DNA of 64,000 bases from Phymorhynchus buccinoides (GCA_017654935.2 CM065695.1:24650975-24714974); one strand, 5' to 3'. Positions 47,511-58,658 are shown, numbered from the stretch's first letter. The notes: a model not told the origin generated them from the sequence alone. Made by a program: numbers and translations.

Positions 47511-47689
47511 AATTATGGGTCACTTTTCTGTCTTTTTCCAACAGCCTTGTGTGAGGATTTGTGTTCTTTCGTCATCAGTCATCAATCAGGTTGAAATTTG
47601 TTCTGGCATCTCTTGTAAGTTGTACCATTTCATTGAAATTGATGCACCGTCTTTCTCTAGTTGTATCTGCGAGGGAAAAGAAACAACTG

Positions 47690-48610
47690 TTATAAAATAC
47701 TTAGATGATTCCGCAATTGAAGATCAATCCAACTCTGATTCAGTCTATTTTAATGACGTTTTAAAACAATGCTGTTCCTGGTGTAAAAATACCTACTTAG
47801 ACCTTAATGTTGTCAAAACCAAAGGAGATGCTCATTGATGTCCGTAAATATTCAGTGTTAGTACCACAGCTTGTGAAAGATGGTGAGACTGTTGAGAGAA
47901 TGGAGGAATGCCAGTATCTGAGATAGTCCTCGACAGAAAGATTGCATTTGACAGACATGTTGAATCCCTACACTTCAAAAAATGCCAACCACGATTTGTT
48001 TTATTACAAAGGTTAAGAAACATTGATATTAACACAGGTGTTTTGAAAGCTTACTATCGTTGCTGTGTTGAATCGATTCCCACCGTTTCGTTTATGTGCT
48101 GGTTTGGAAGCTTGAGTATAAGGAGTGAGTGGGTGCTGAGTGACATGGTGAATGTGTGTAGCAAGGTCGTGGATGAAATGTAAAAGCGAATGGAAATGTT
48201 GTATGCTGAGCGAGTGGTGCGAAAGGCCAGGCAGATAGTGAGTGATAATAGCCATGTCTTAGCCCACCACTATGAACTGTTGCCATATGGGCGTAGGTAT
48301 AGGACACTTAAACTTAAATCACGAGCGCCAAAAAAACTTTCATTCCATGCTCCATTCATCTCCTGAGTTAAAAAAAAAAAAAATTTGAGTTATTTTTTTA
48401 ATTGAGCTTCCTTTGATTTACAGAAATTCTGTTTAAATATAAATGTTTCCTTGTTGTTTTCATAAAATGCTTATCTGAGTTAATGGTATTATAATGTTTT
48501 CTATTGAAGCATTTGACGTTCATGTTTTTTCCAGTGTCGTTGAGTTTCTGTTATTGCACCTCATGTAAATTTCTCAGTCTTGGGATAATAAAGTATGATT
48601 GATTGATTCA
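47690..48610 (+). pseudogene. Rex1/Babar-like LINE, 3' part
   Basis: The plus strand reads KYLDDSAIEDQSNSDSVYF (the catalytic Y-x-D-D with Leu), WCKNTYLDLNVVKTKE, VKDGETVERMEECQYL and, in other frames, AYYRCCVESIPTVSFMCWFG and VNVCSKVV. This order and the KTKEM...VERxExYxYLG layout match Rex1/Babar-type elements. Frameshifts near 47830 and 47920. It ends CTTGGGATAATAAAGTATGA followed by TGAT repeats to about 48670. Confidence 0.75.
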
Positions 48611-49269
48611 TTCATTTAAATTTTGATAGATTGGTTGATTGGTTGATTGATTGATTGATTGATTGATCGATCGATCGTTTCTGGCAATTCCGACAAGACC
48701 TCTAGCAACCTTTCCTGTTTTATTCACGTATTCAATAACCTGATAATCTGCAATTTGATTCACCAACTGCTTGGTCTCTTTTATGACAAATCACCTTGTT
48801 CTCCAAATCATCAATGCACATCTAGGGCTGTCACATGGAGCATCTTTATTTCAGAACAATATCCCCCCCATCCCTGCCTCCACCTTCACTTCCATCAAGC
48901 TGTGATGGATATGGTCAAAACCACCAAACCAAGACAGCTGTTGCCTCCATGGCTTACAGAGACTCCATCGTAGGTACAACGCATTACAATGATCTTTGCA
49001 AGACACTGAGTATTATAACACGAGGATTCTTAAACAAATTCTTCTTCTTCTTCTTCTTCTTCTTTCTTCTTCTTCTTCTTCTTCTTCGGCGTTCCCAGTG
49101 GCCTTATATTCAATATGTTTCATGAAGGAATATAAGTGGTTTCACCAGATGACTCTCACTTGCATTATAAATATTGTTTTAAGCAAGCTCTTTAGTAAAA
49201 TATAATGCTTCAAATATATTTCCTTTTGTATTTTTACATCTAGATAAAAGATCTACAGACGCGTATATT
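48611..49269. other. No gene; (TGAT)n and (CTT)n tracts
   Basis: TGAT repeats at 48590-48670 and a CTT run at 49040-49086. After the latter, GGCGTTCCCAGTGGCC resembles the start of the repeat at 60.2 kb. No coding signal was seen. Confidence 0.5.
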
Positions 49270-49976
49270 CTTGTTGTTGCTGTGGTCCATCTAACAAGAA
49301 ATTTGTTGCACCTCTTTGCATGTTCAGCCTGTTTTGTTTGTTGTCTACTAAAATGTGACCGAAAATAAATCAAATACATTTCCAATCACTTCCTGGCCTA
49401 TGTAATGTGATTATGCACCCCCAAAACATATAGTTAGCCATTGACACAGCACATTTCTTGCAATAAATATGCGAGATATAAGCGGTTATTCCATTTTTTA
49501 GCCACCATTTTGAAAACTGTCATGGCGGCTATACTTCGTGAATGCATTTCTCTACATCCATACATTCTACTCCAGGTGAATGACTGCTTCTAACCAGCAA
49601 CGTTTAGGTGGTTTGACTTTTTGAAAGATTGCTTCCTGACTAAAATATTCATTTTGTTGTTTTGTTCTATCCAACGAAAATATTGTTGTATCTCTTTAAA
49701 TTGTCAGTCTATGTTTTATGTTTTATATTAAAATCAGACCGGAAAGAGACCAAACACACTTCAGGTTCAAGTTCAACTGTACTTTAATATCTCCAAAGGA
49801 GAAATTCAGGTTAGGTGCAACAACATTACAGAAATAAAACACTGAAAGAACATTAATTAAACCTGTGAAACGAAATTATACCAACCAAATAATTATCATT
49901 AAAATTGATTACATCAATTTAGAAACGTGTACATTTAAAAATCACACGAGAGGAGAAAGAGAGAGAGAGAGAGAAG

Positions 49977-50046
<70 letters not shown>

Positions 50047-50365
50047 AGAACAATTACCATTTACTTGTAGCAATCAATCACTTTCTAACCACTTTCTGAC
50101 CTATATATTGTGATTCTGCACCCTAAAAACATACAATTAGCCACTGAGACAGTAAATTTATTGCAATATATACGCAAGATATAAATTTATTCGTCCATTT
50201 TAGCTGTCATGGCGGCTATACTTTGCGATTACAGAAGCAATATCCATGTGAGATGCATTAGTCTACATCCGGGGACATTCTATTCCAGATGGATTATTGC
50301 TTCTAATCAGCAACGGTTAGGTGGTTTCACTTTTTCGAAGATGGCTTCCTGACTAATAGAAGGTC
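49270..50365. repeat. Direct duplication of about 400 bp, second copy interrupted
   Basis: Copy 1 spans 49270-49650. Copy 2 is 49650-49762 plus 50070-50365. Shared words include TGTCATGGCGGCTATACTT, AGCAACGTTTAGGTGGTTTG / AGCAACGGTTAGGTGGTTTC and TTGCTTCCTGACTAAAAT / TGGCTTCCTGACTAATAG. The copies are diverged, about 75-80% by eye. Confidence 0.75.
49762..50070 (-). mobile_element. LINE 3'-end fragment with (GA)n, inserted in the duplication
   Basis: The minus strand ends CTCCTTTGGAGATATTAAAG then TACAGTTGAACTTGAACC, a hairpin plus short tail like those of LINE B-like elements. Upstream is a GA run at 49950-50046. It interrupts copy 2 of the flanking direct duplication. Confidence 0.55.
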
Positions 50366-50559
50366 TTTGCTCTTTTCTCTCCAGTTTTGTCATTGGTTGA
50401 TTCTTCCAGACGCCTGTCAAAACATTTGAACATTGATTTTACTAAAGCCAAGCATAATAGACACTAGGTTATTTGTTTGATGACAGTTTGCTGCAGGTCT
50501 GATATTTGTCTTTCTTCTTGCCGTTCTTGACAGGCTATGAACTTGAAGACTTTGCTTCA

Positions 50560-50858
50560 ACAACGACATCCGATGCAGGATGCTGTGGCCATGGTATGAG
50601 TCCCTCTACTGTCCTATTGGGGCCTGGTGTCTTCAACGACATCTGATGTAGGATGCTGTGGTCATGGCATGAGTCCCTGTACTGTCCTATTGGGGCCTGG
50701 TGTCTTCAACGACATCTGATGCAGGATGCTGTGGTCATGGCATGAGTCCCTGTACTGTCCTATTGGGGCCTGGTGTCTTCAACGACATCTGATGCAGGAT
50801 GCTGTGGTCATGGCATGAGCCCCTGTACTGTCCAGTTGGTGTCTTCAACGACATAATA
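50560..50858. repeat. 73-bp minisatellite, right-arm block 1 (inverted)
   Basis: Four units read CATCCGATGCAGGATGCTGT, GGCATGAGTCCCTGTACTGT and TTGGGGCCTGGTGTCTTCAA on the plus strand. This is the reverse complement of the left-arm unit. It stops at CGACAT where LINE D begins. Confidence 0.9.
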
Positions 50859-51059
50859 ATAATAATAATAATGAGGAAAATTTATATAGCGCCCATCCTA
50901 CTATGTAGGCTACATGGCGCTTTACACAGAATTGAAATGGAATAAAAACATGAAACAAAAATCCAATAATAACATGAGCAGACAAAACAATACCGGTCAG
51001 ACTTCGTTTGGCCGGTAAAAATGCACATATGCATTGTCACACAATTCACAAGCATGAAA

Positions 51060-51214
51060 TAACAGCATAGTATTCACAACAACATACTCACAAAAACAAC
51101 ACACACACAACCAGCATACGCACACAGTCACACACACACACACAAAACACACACACACATACACACGCACGCACACGCACACGCACACGCACACACGCGC
51201 ACACGCACACGCAC

Positions 51215-51253
<39 letters not shown>

Positions 51254-51480
51254 ATGCATACATACACTCATATAGGGGCCTACATGAACGCATCACACAC
51301 ACACACGCACACACACACAACACAAACATGCGCACGCACACATACACCACACACACACACGTGCGCGCACGCACACACACATACGCACACAAACACACAC
51401 ACACGTGCGTGCGCACGCACGCACACGATGACAGCACACACACACAGAACACGTGATGACACACATACACATAACAAGAT
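51060..51480. repeat. Compound (CA)n in the LINE D 3' UTR
   Basis: About 420 bp of CA with CG, TACA and ATG interruptions, lying between the LINE D stop and its 3' end. Confidence 0.9.
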
Positions 51481-51507
51481 GGACAAATAGAGTGGCTGGC
51501 AATATTT

Positions 51508-54500
51508 CTAAGTTTTAGATGTACTCTGCAGCTGCAGTTTGAAGTAGTGGGTTTTCAGAGCAGACTTAAACGTTACAAAGCATTTGGCATGACGAAGGCT
51601 GAAAGGGAGTGAGTTCCAGAGTGTAGCAGCTGAAACGGAAAATGCTCTGGAGCCGTGTTGTTTCCGATGGTAAGAGGGAATTTGAAAAATACGGTCATCA
51701 GAGGGAAGAACGAAGGCAGGAACGTAGATCTGGAAAAGGTTGCAAAGATAGGCTGGTGCGTCTTTTGTAACGATTTTGTAGCAGAGGCAGGCAGATTTGT
51801 ATTTGATTCGGTATTCGATTTTGAGCCAGTGTAGTTTCATTAAAATATCTGATGTATGGTGCCGTTTTGGTATTCTGAATACAAGGCATGCGGCAGAATT
51901 TTGAACACGTTGAAGAGGTTGGAGAGAGGTTGTAGGAAGGCCTAGGAGGAAGGCATTGCAATAATCTAATCTAGACAGAATACAGGAAGTGACAAGTGTC
52001 TTTGTGGCATCTTCAGTCAGGAAGGGTCTAATTGAACTAATGCGACGGATTTCAAGAAAGCAGGCTTGACAGATTTTGGTAGAGTCAATATGAAGGCCGA
52101 GATCACGAACGCACGACATAAACGTAATTTCGGTGGAACAAAGCTCTATAGAGGCTGGGAGATTTTTAGCATGATTTTGTCGAACAAACTGGATAGCCTC
52201 TGTTTTATCATCATTTAACTTCAGTTTGTTGGTTAACATCCAATGTTTGATGTCAGAAACACAGTCTTCAAGTGTTTGGACAAGTTGGTGGTAGTTTCCA
52301 TGTATGTCAGAATGTTCGAGCTGGGTGTCGTCGGCGAAAATTTCGTGCTGAACAGAATGTTTATTAATTATCTTGGACAATGGTGTTGTGTACATGATCA
52401 AAAGTACAGGCCCAAGTACTGATCCCTGAGGAACGCCAAAGTCAAGAGACATTTTAGATGACTGCATATTTTCAATGAAAACAAATTGCGTTCTATTGGA
52501 GAGATATGATTTAAACCAATTTAGTACGGTGCCGCAAATGCCAAAGTCAGTTGTCAAGCGTGTCAGTAGAATGTCATGGTCTATCGTGTCAAATGCTGCT
52601 GATAAATCAAGAAGAAGGAGAACAGATATTTTGTCGTCGTCAAGGGAAGTCAGAATGTCATTTAAGATACTAATAAGAGATGTTTCAGTACTGTGTCCAG
52701 CATGGTAAGCAGATTGATGGGGACTGAGAAGATTGTTCGTAACAAGGTGCTGAGATAGCTGATGAATAACTACTTTCTCTGAGATTTTTGACAAGAAGGG
52801 AAGGTTAGAGATTGGCCGATAGTTTTTTAATTCATCTGGGTTCAGAGTAGATTTTTTCAGGAGGGGTTTCACAATTGCGTCTTTGAAATCATCAGGGACT
52901 GTACCACTTGACAAAGAACGGTTGAAAATATTTGTTATGACTGGTAACAAGGTATCAATGTTTTCATAGAGGAGGGATGTAGGGAAAGGGTCAAGTTCAC
53001 AAGATTTCTTGGCCGTTTTTTGGAGAATCTCTTTCACGAACTGTGTTGTGACTGGATCAAATGTGGACAAAGTTGGGCCAGAGAAGGCTGGGGACTCGTC
53101 TAGAGGCTGAGAAGAAGGGAAAGCATTTCGAATGGCTACTATTTTGTCTCGGAAAAAGTTAAGAAAGGCGTCAGGGAGTTTTTTAGGTTCTATATTTGAA
53201 GGGAATACAGCAGCTTGTGTTTTGCCTAGGATTTGATTCATGTTTCGGTAGAGTTCTTTGCAAGTCTTGCTAGCGGAAATTTTAGAGGAGGAAAACTGAG
53301 TCTTAGCCCTTTGTACTAAGTCGGCAATTGTCCGTTTGATCGAGTTGTAGATCTGTTTGTTAACAGTCAGACCAGAGGACAGCCAGCACCTTTCTGCTCT
53401 GCGGCGCTCACGTTTGAACTCTGTGAGTTGGGGAGCGACTGTATTGTACCAAGGTGTGGATCTCTCCGTCCTGACAGACACCTGATGGAGAGGGGCGTGC
53501 GTATCGAGCAGATTTTTCAGAGAAAAGTTTAAATCGGGAAGAGACATGTCAGGTGTTATGGCAGTTTCTAAATCATCTTTCAAGTTAGTCTTGTCAATCT
53601 TATGAAAAGAGCGGATGAATTTTGTTGTGCGGCGACGGACAGGTTTGGGGAGACCTACTTTGCACAACACAGACACATGATCGGACGTAAGATCGTGACA
53701 CACATTTGTAGACAAGACAAAATTATCACAGCATGGGTACAAGACAAGATCAAGAATGTGACCATGCACATGAGTAGGTTCAGTGACAGATTGAACAAAA
53801 TTATACATGCCTACAATATCTCTACATTTCATGGTGTTATTGTCCGTCACATTTTCATAGTGGATGTTAAAGTCACCGGCAATGATCACTTTACCAAACA
53901 AGAAAGAACAATACTCTAAGAAAGAAGGCAGTTCGTCGAGCAATGTTCTGTCTTTCAACATGTTTCTTTTGCTGGGAGGTGGACGATAAACACAGACGAA
54001 GTTGACAAAGGCGTGCTGTAGGTTGAGGGAGAGTTGAGCAAGTTCAAACGAAGAATGAGTGAAGGGAAACACAGTCGTAACAGTTGAGAAAGAGGAGAGA
54101 GAGCCTTGTGTAGAAATGCGATGCCACCACCGCGAGCGAACTTTCCAGAGGGGTGGGGAGGGCGGGGGAAAGAGCGTAGAGCGTATCCGATTGGGGTGAG
54201 GTCACTACACTTGGCTTCATCTCCAGACGAACGAAGCCAAGTTTCAGTTAATAGCATTACGTCAATGTCATTGTCAGTGATGAAGTCAATAATTTGCGTT
54301 CTAGTAGTTGCAGGGCCCACAGACCGTGCATTGAAAAGCGACACACAGCTGATCTGATGGCGGGGTGCTAACTGTTACGAGGGGCGCATAGATCAAGTTT
54401 TCAGGGTTAGGTCCACGAGGGTCGTAAACGCAGGGTCGAAGTTCACTGCTTAGCACAAGGATATGTTTACGCTTTCGTGTACCGCCACGATTAGAGCGCT

Positions 54501-54540
54501 TTCCGCGTGGCAGTTTGTAGCTGATGCCCAGGTCTTTCAA
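51508..54540 (-). pseudogene. LINE D endonuclease-reverse transcriptase, two frameshifts
   Basis: Minus-strand protein of about 1010 residues over three frames. A basic N-terminal motif (GISYKLPRGKRSNRGG, about 54530) matches LINE A. The endonuclease is at about 54350-53640: SLFNARSVGPATT, LLTETWL, GGGIAFL, CVYRPPPSKRN, GDFNIHYE and a SDHVSVLC motif. The reverse transcriptase is at about 52910-52280: FKDAIVKPLLKKSTL, DLSAAFDTIDHDILL, GVPQGSVLGPVLLIMYT and FADDTQLE. The C-terminal tail has LWNSLPFSLRHAKC (about 51590). Breaks lie near 54310-54340 and 53960-54070; each needs only a one-base change, and all catalytic motifs are present. The single open block 54072-51508 alone covers 854 codons. 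Confidence 0.9.
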
Positions 54541-55027
54541 AGTGGGATCATGTCAGGCTTAAGATACGACTGTGTAGCTGTGTTGATGGTCAACAGCCGG
54601 TCCCTTGTATATGTTGTACGCCGCGTCTTGGTAGTAGGAGCAGGAACAGTGGTGAAAGAAAGGGAGGTTTGGAGAGGTGGGGAGTGTAGAGGTGGGGGTA
54701 CACTCACGCCTGCCAGCGAACTGATGCTACTTAGAGCTGATGCGCGCACGCGCGCTGGTAGGCACGGCTTGGGGTGGGAAAAGCCAGTGCCATGGTTGGT
54801 TTTGGAAATTTGAATATCAGCTGGCATGCCGTACAAAAATAAAAACAGGAAAACAAACACTCTCACAGCCGGCGGGGCGGCATAAAGCCGCCAAAGGGGA
54901 GTAGAGTCCATCACAAACACACTTGCACAACTTGAAGCAGAAAATCAACATATATCAAACGTAGATCAAGATAAAAGTCGGAGATAAGGTGAGTCTGCAT
55001 GTGAAGCGACTGCACCTTCCCGCTAAC

Positions 55028-55316
55028 ACATGATGCAAGATTCTGTGGTCATGGTATGAGTCCCTGTACTGTCCAGTTGGGGCCTGGTGTCTTCAACGAC
55101 ATCCTATGCAAGATGCTGTGGTCATGGTATGAGTCCCTGTACTGTCCAGTTGGGGCCTGGTGTCTTCAACGACATCTGATGCAGGATGCTGTGGTCATGG
55201 CATGAGTCCCTGTACTGCCCTATTGGGGCCTGGTGTCTTCAACGACATCCGATGCAGGATGCTGTGGCCATGGTATGAGTCCCTGTACTGTCCAGTTGGG
55301 GCCTGGTGTCTTCCAT
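55028..55316. repeat. 73-bp minisatellite, right-arm block 2 (inverted)
   Basis: Four units continue the array cut by LINE D. Units run ATGCAAGATTCTGTGGTCAT to GGGGCCTGGTGTCTTCAACG. The last unit ends TCTTCCATGACAATATGAG, matching the left-arm start at 44640-44660. Confidence 0.9.
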
Positions 55317-56665
55317 GACAATATGAGAAGTCATATTACTTCCACAACTTCTATGAGAAGTTTAATGCAACACTTTGTTTGAAGGTTCTCCTTCGTCATC
55401 TATGGCGAATGAACATAATAATTGATATTAATATGAAGAAAGTTTTGGCAGGAAACGTGAACCCTGAAAAATCCACAAGTGCAATGTACCATAAAAATGT
55501 CAGGTGTGTGAAATGTACAAGGGGATCAATGCTTTTGTTTTGGATGTTTCTTTTGGTTTTAACTGTTTGGTGAAGAGTTGTCAGAGTAAAGTTGATGCAC
55601 GATCGTACTGAACATCTCAAAATAATTAATGTCTGTTCCTTATGAATTCGTGAAATTGACACTCTCTATTGTTCATTTTGTTCTTCGTTTTTGTTTTCTA
55701 TCTTTGTTTTAAACATAACATAAATGTAAAGGTTTCATAATGAATGATTCTTTAAATTCGTGTGGAAGTATCTGAAAGCAATGGAATACTTTGACAGCAT
55801 CTCTTCTCTCTTCAAAAGGGCTGGAGCAATTCAGAAATCACAATTTACAGAAATCAGTGTTGCACTTGGAGTACCTTTATATGGCGATCCGTTTGGCATG
55901 CGTTGTCCTAACTGCTGGCTCGTTCGCTGCATTGCTAAAGTGCTGAATTGTTACAATCGTCTCTCTTCATTTCCTTGTCAGTGCTTTTCTGTCTGAACGA
56001 TTCCAGAGATGCAACAGTCTTAGAAGCTCTCTGCCACAAACGGGAGCACATCAACTAGAAGAGGACAAGAACATGTGCATTGCTTAGCGAGTATGTGCGC
56101 ATCCGTGTGTCTATGTGTGTTGTGAAACGATTTTCTGTTGGACTTCATAGACCCAAAACTACTGGACCAAAGATCATTACATGGAAATGAGCAAAATTGT
56201 CCTCAATGCTCCTTCCCTGATGCCCAGTGTGTCCGTTTATAATGAGATATTCTTTGCGTGAAACAGTGGACTGTGACTTGTACGACCAGTCACGTGTACT
56301 CGCATAATTCAATCGCTCATTTATCAACTTATCTTTCTGTTCATTGGGTTATCCCACTATTGTGCTACTGTTTTTGTGGCACACTTTGAACACGTATCAT
56401 ACATTCGCTTTCTTCTTACAAGCTACCCGTGTCTTAAAAAGGTTTATTAGTTTGTTCTCTTGGGCTTGTTGTCGTTTCTGTCCTGCCAAGTTCCACATGT
56501 GCAAAAGTGGACCGAGAGCTGCGTTGAACGGTAAGACGAAGATCACCATGCCGCCATAGATCATCCGTGAATTTTCACCCCCAAAAGTCACACATACACA
56601 CAAGCCAACATCCAGCGTTTGTGATGGCCGCTTTTCCCATTACATGCACTGAGGGGCACAACACC
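55317..56665. repeat. Large inverted repeat, right arm
   Basis: Reverse complement of the left arm (42390-44660) without its two extra insertions. The outer limit near 56665 is where TGCATGTAATGGGAAAAGCG still matches the left-arm sequence at about 42395-42420; beyond it lies GACA-type microsatellite. Confidence 0.85.
56397..56640 (-). pseudogene. Receptor TM7/C-terminal fragment (second copy)
   Basis: The minus strand reads SRMIYGGMVIFVLPFNAALG, then PLLHMWNLAGQKRQQAQ and ENKLINLFKTRV before a stop. This matches the TM7 and basic tail seen at 42480-42661, and here the IFVLPFNAAL part is closer to the family pattern than in the left copy. Only this 3' piece of the gene lies within the arm. 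Confidence 0.6.
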
Positions 56666-57332
56666 ACACATACACATCACACATCACACAGCACACAGCA
56701 CACAGGGAAAGGGGGGCAGGGAGAGGAAAGAGACAGACAGACGGGACAGACAGAGCGACAGACACAAAAAGAGAGACAGACGGACAAAGAACTATGTTAA
56801 GCTCTCAGTTCTTTATCCAGGCATGTAGTACATAATTATGTTCCTTTTCACCGTTTCGATATTGAATGCTCTCGTTCCCATCTACTTGGGCCCAGACTTG
56901 CAGCGTTGTGTCGCCGCTTTACAGTTTAGTCAAAGCTGCCATGGTCTATAAATCGGGCTAAAAATAAAACTATCGAATCACAGTTCAAACGAGCTCACAA
57001 GTGTTCAAGTTTTAGATTCATGTGCACAGAATGTTTTTGCTTAGAATTTAAATCATAAAGTAAGTGTATACCCCTTGATGTATTACGTTTGGCACTGTTT
57101 TAATTACTGGCATAAAGTACCATTTGTCTATATCATATTATGCCCAATGATTTTTTTTCATCCTTAATAGTCATGGCGTCTCTCATCTGCTAAAGCACAT
57201 AATTTTAACACACTTGTAATACTGACGAAAACCTAGTTCGCAAAAGGTTTGTGCTTATCATTGGTTTGGTTTGTTGTTATGCTTGTTGGTATGTATAACA
57301 GATTGTCTTTTTCATTCAGGACCACGTCTAAC
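56666..57332. other. No gene; GACA-type microsatellite, then 3' flank of the four-TM gene
   Basis: CAGACAGACGGGACAGACAG-type repeats at about 56720-56790. The remainder is AT-rich and probably contains the 3' UTR of the gene ending at 57333. Confidence 0.5.
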
Positions 57333-57892
57333 TCATTCGTTCTTCTCAGCCCCAAAAGCAGTAACGGTGTAAGGCGGAGGGGGAGATAAAGACCCACCCG
57401 TGGCCACTTCCTCATAACCCGGTGGAGCCACGGACGGTACACGTCCCTCCGGTTCTGGGGCCAGGTCATAAACAGGCAGATCCAGCACAGGAAACTCCGT
57501 GTCCCCGTTGCTGGTGACTCTCCTAAACCCAGACGATCGTCCAACGTAAGTGGACGCCTCAGCATTGCCTGACTCTCCGGCTGAAGACTGCTGACCTATG
57601 GCAGGACTACCACTCTCGTAGGACTGGAAGATGGTGATCTTCCGACGGTCGTCGATATCTAGAGAACTCGCAGCAGAAGAACGTCCGGGAGGGACAGTAG
57701 TGGGTGGATGACTAGCAGCAGTCGGGGTCACCTCCCGGAACTTGTAAAACACCCCGATCATTATAAAGCCGAAGACTGCTGAGACCGTCGCCAGCCAGAA
57801 GCACCAGCCTAGGGAAGGGTGGTCATTTTCCCAGCGAGAGTCATTCTTGAGGTGGCCTCCCAGAACACCCAGGGTGGTCACTGAGCCTGATA
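57333..57892 (-). CDS. Claudin/PMP22-like four-TM protein, last coding exon
   Basis: Membrane protein of the claudin/PMP22 type; the cellular role cannot be told from sequence. The exon begins after the acceptor TTTGTTTTGTACAG (57893-57906) with two bases completing a split codon, and ends at TGA 57333-57335. It reads SGSVTTLGVLGGHLKND (end of TM3 and the second outer loop) and GWCFWLATVSAVFGFIMIG (TM4), then a cytoplasmic tail of about 125 residues. The tail has two PPxY motifs (PPGY near 57405, PPPY near 57370), which can bind WW-domain proteins such as Nedd4-type ligases. The preceding exons are at 60052-60189 and 61756-61969; donor and acceptor phases agree. Confidence 0.75.
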
Positions 57893-57997
57893 CTGTACAA
57901 AACAAAGAACCAAATTTAAAAATGTTTAAAGCATAGGGATCAATCAACAGGCCTAAATTTTCAAAGATAGATACTTGCTTACATATCGGATGAACTG

Positions 57998-58330
57998 GAG
58001 CCGCTGTAGCTCAGTTGGTAAGTCCGAGTCGCTAGCTCGTAATCTGTCAGGTTTGCGAGTGCGCGGGTTCGAACCCAGCTCGGTTCACAGTGGTGTGTCC
58101 TTGGGAAAAGGCACTTTACTCCTATTTTCCTCACTCCACCCAGGTGTAAAGGGGGTACCTGACGTCAGTTGGGGAAAAAAGTCCTTCGGATGAGACTTTT
58201 CAAAAACCGAGGTCCCGTGTGCGAACGCATGCACAAGATCTTGCGCACACGTTAAAGCCCAATTCCCACTATTCGGTACGAGTAGGCCGTGTGTGCCAGT
58301 GGGATGGATGACACGAGTTATATAAAAGTA
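57998..58330 (+). mobile_element. tRNA-derived SINE in an intron
   Basis: GAGCCGCTGTAGCTCAGTTG (A box) and GGGTTCGAACCCAGC (B box) head the element. AAGTCCTTCGGATGAGACTT, GAGGTCCCGTGTGCGAACGC and GTGGGATGGATGACACG follow. It is the best-preserved copy of the family also seen at 10.5 kb. It lies in the intron of the four-TM gene, antisense to it. Confidence 0.85.
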
Positions 58331-58384
58331 GCACTGCCAACAGCATACGGCCTAGTGAAGCATGTGAATTCCATTCACATTTGA

Positions 58385-58412
58385 ACAGAGAGAGAGTAGA
58401 GAGAGATAAGAT

Positions 58413-58452
<40 letters not shown>
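58385..58452. repeat. (GA)n microsatellite
   Basis: GA repeats with a few interruptions. Confidence 0.85.
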
Positions 58453-58658
58453 CACTGAACACTGAAATGGTTTAATGAGTAGGCCATTGAGGCCCATGTC
58501 ATTGTGAGTGGTTACCAAAGTATAACATAGTTATTAGCAGTAGCAACATTTCAACATAAATACGCATAACAAACTTAGTATATACATAGATCACAAACAC
58601 TCCATACACAAGTTACACAGAGTGTGTCAGGTTTAGACACTGTCATCATTACCCTAAT

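Larger units (their letters stand above)
50859..55027 (-). mobile_element. LINE D: nearly full-length CR1/L2-like element
   Basis: About 4.17 kb. The minus-strand 3' end is GCGCTATATAAATTTTCCTC followed by an ATT run at 50855-50877. It sits inside the 73-bp minisatellite: left flank ends CGACAT (50854) and right flank resumes ACATGATGCAAG (55028), giving a possible 4-bp ACAT duplication. The 5' untranslated part is roughly 54541-55027. Clean boundaries on both sides show one insertion of a complete or near-complete copy. Confidence 0.8.

Noticed and set aside
51254..51490. His/Thr and Cys/Val-rich frames on both strands
   Set aside because: Artefacts of the CA/GT microsatellite inside the LINE D 3' UTR.
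42390..56665. Reading the inverted arms as the terminal inverted repeats of a complete Maverick
   Set aside because: The arms contain a host receptor gene end, no polymerase B, integrase or ATPase was found between them, and the gene remnant is truncated. Kept only as one hypothesis in the findings.
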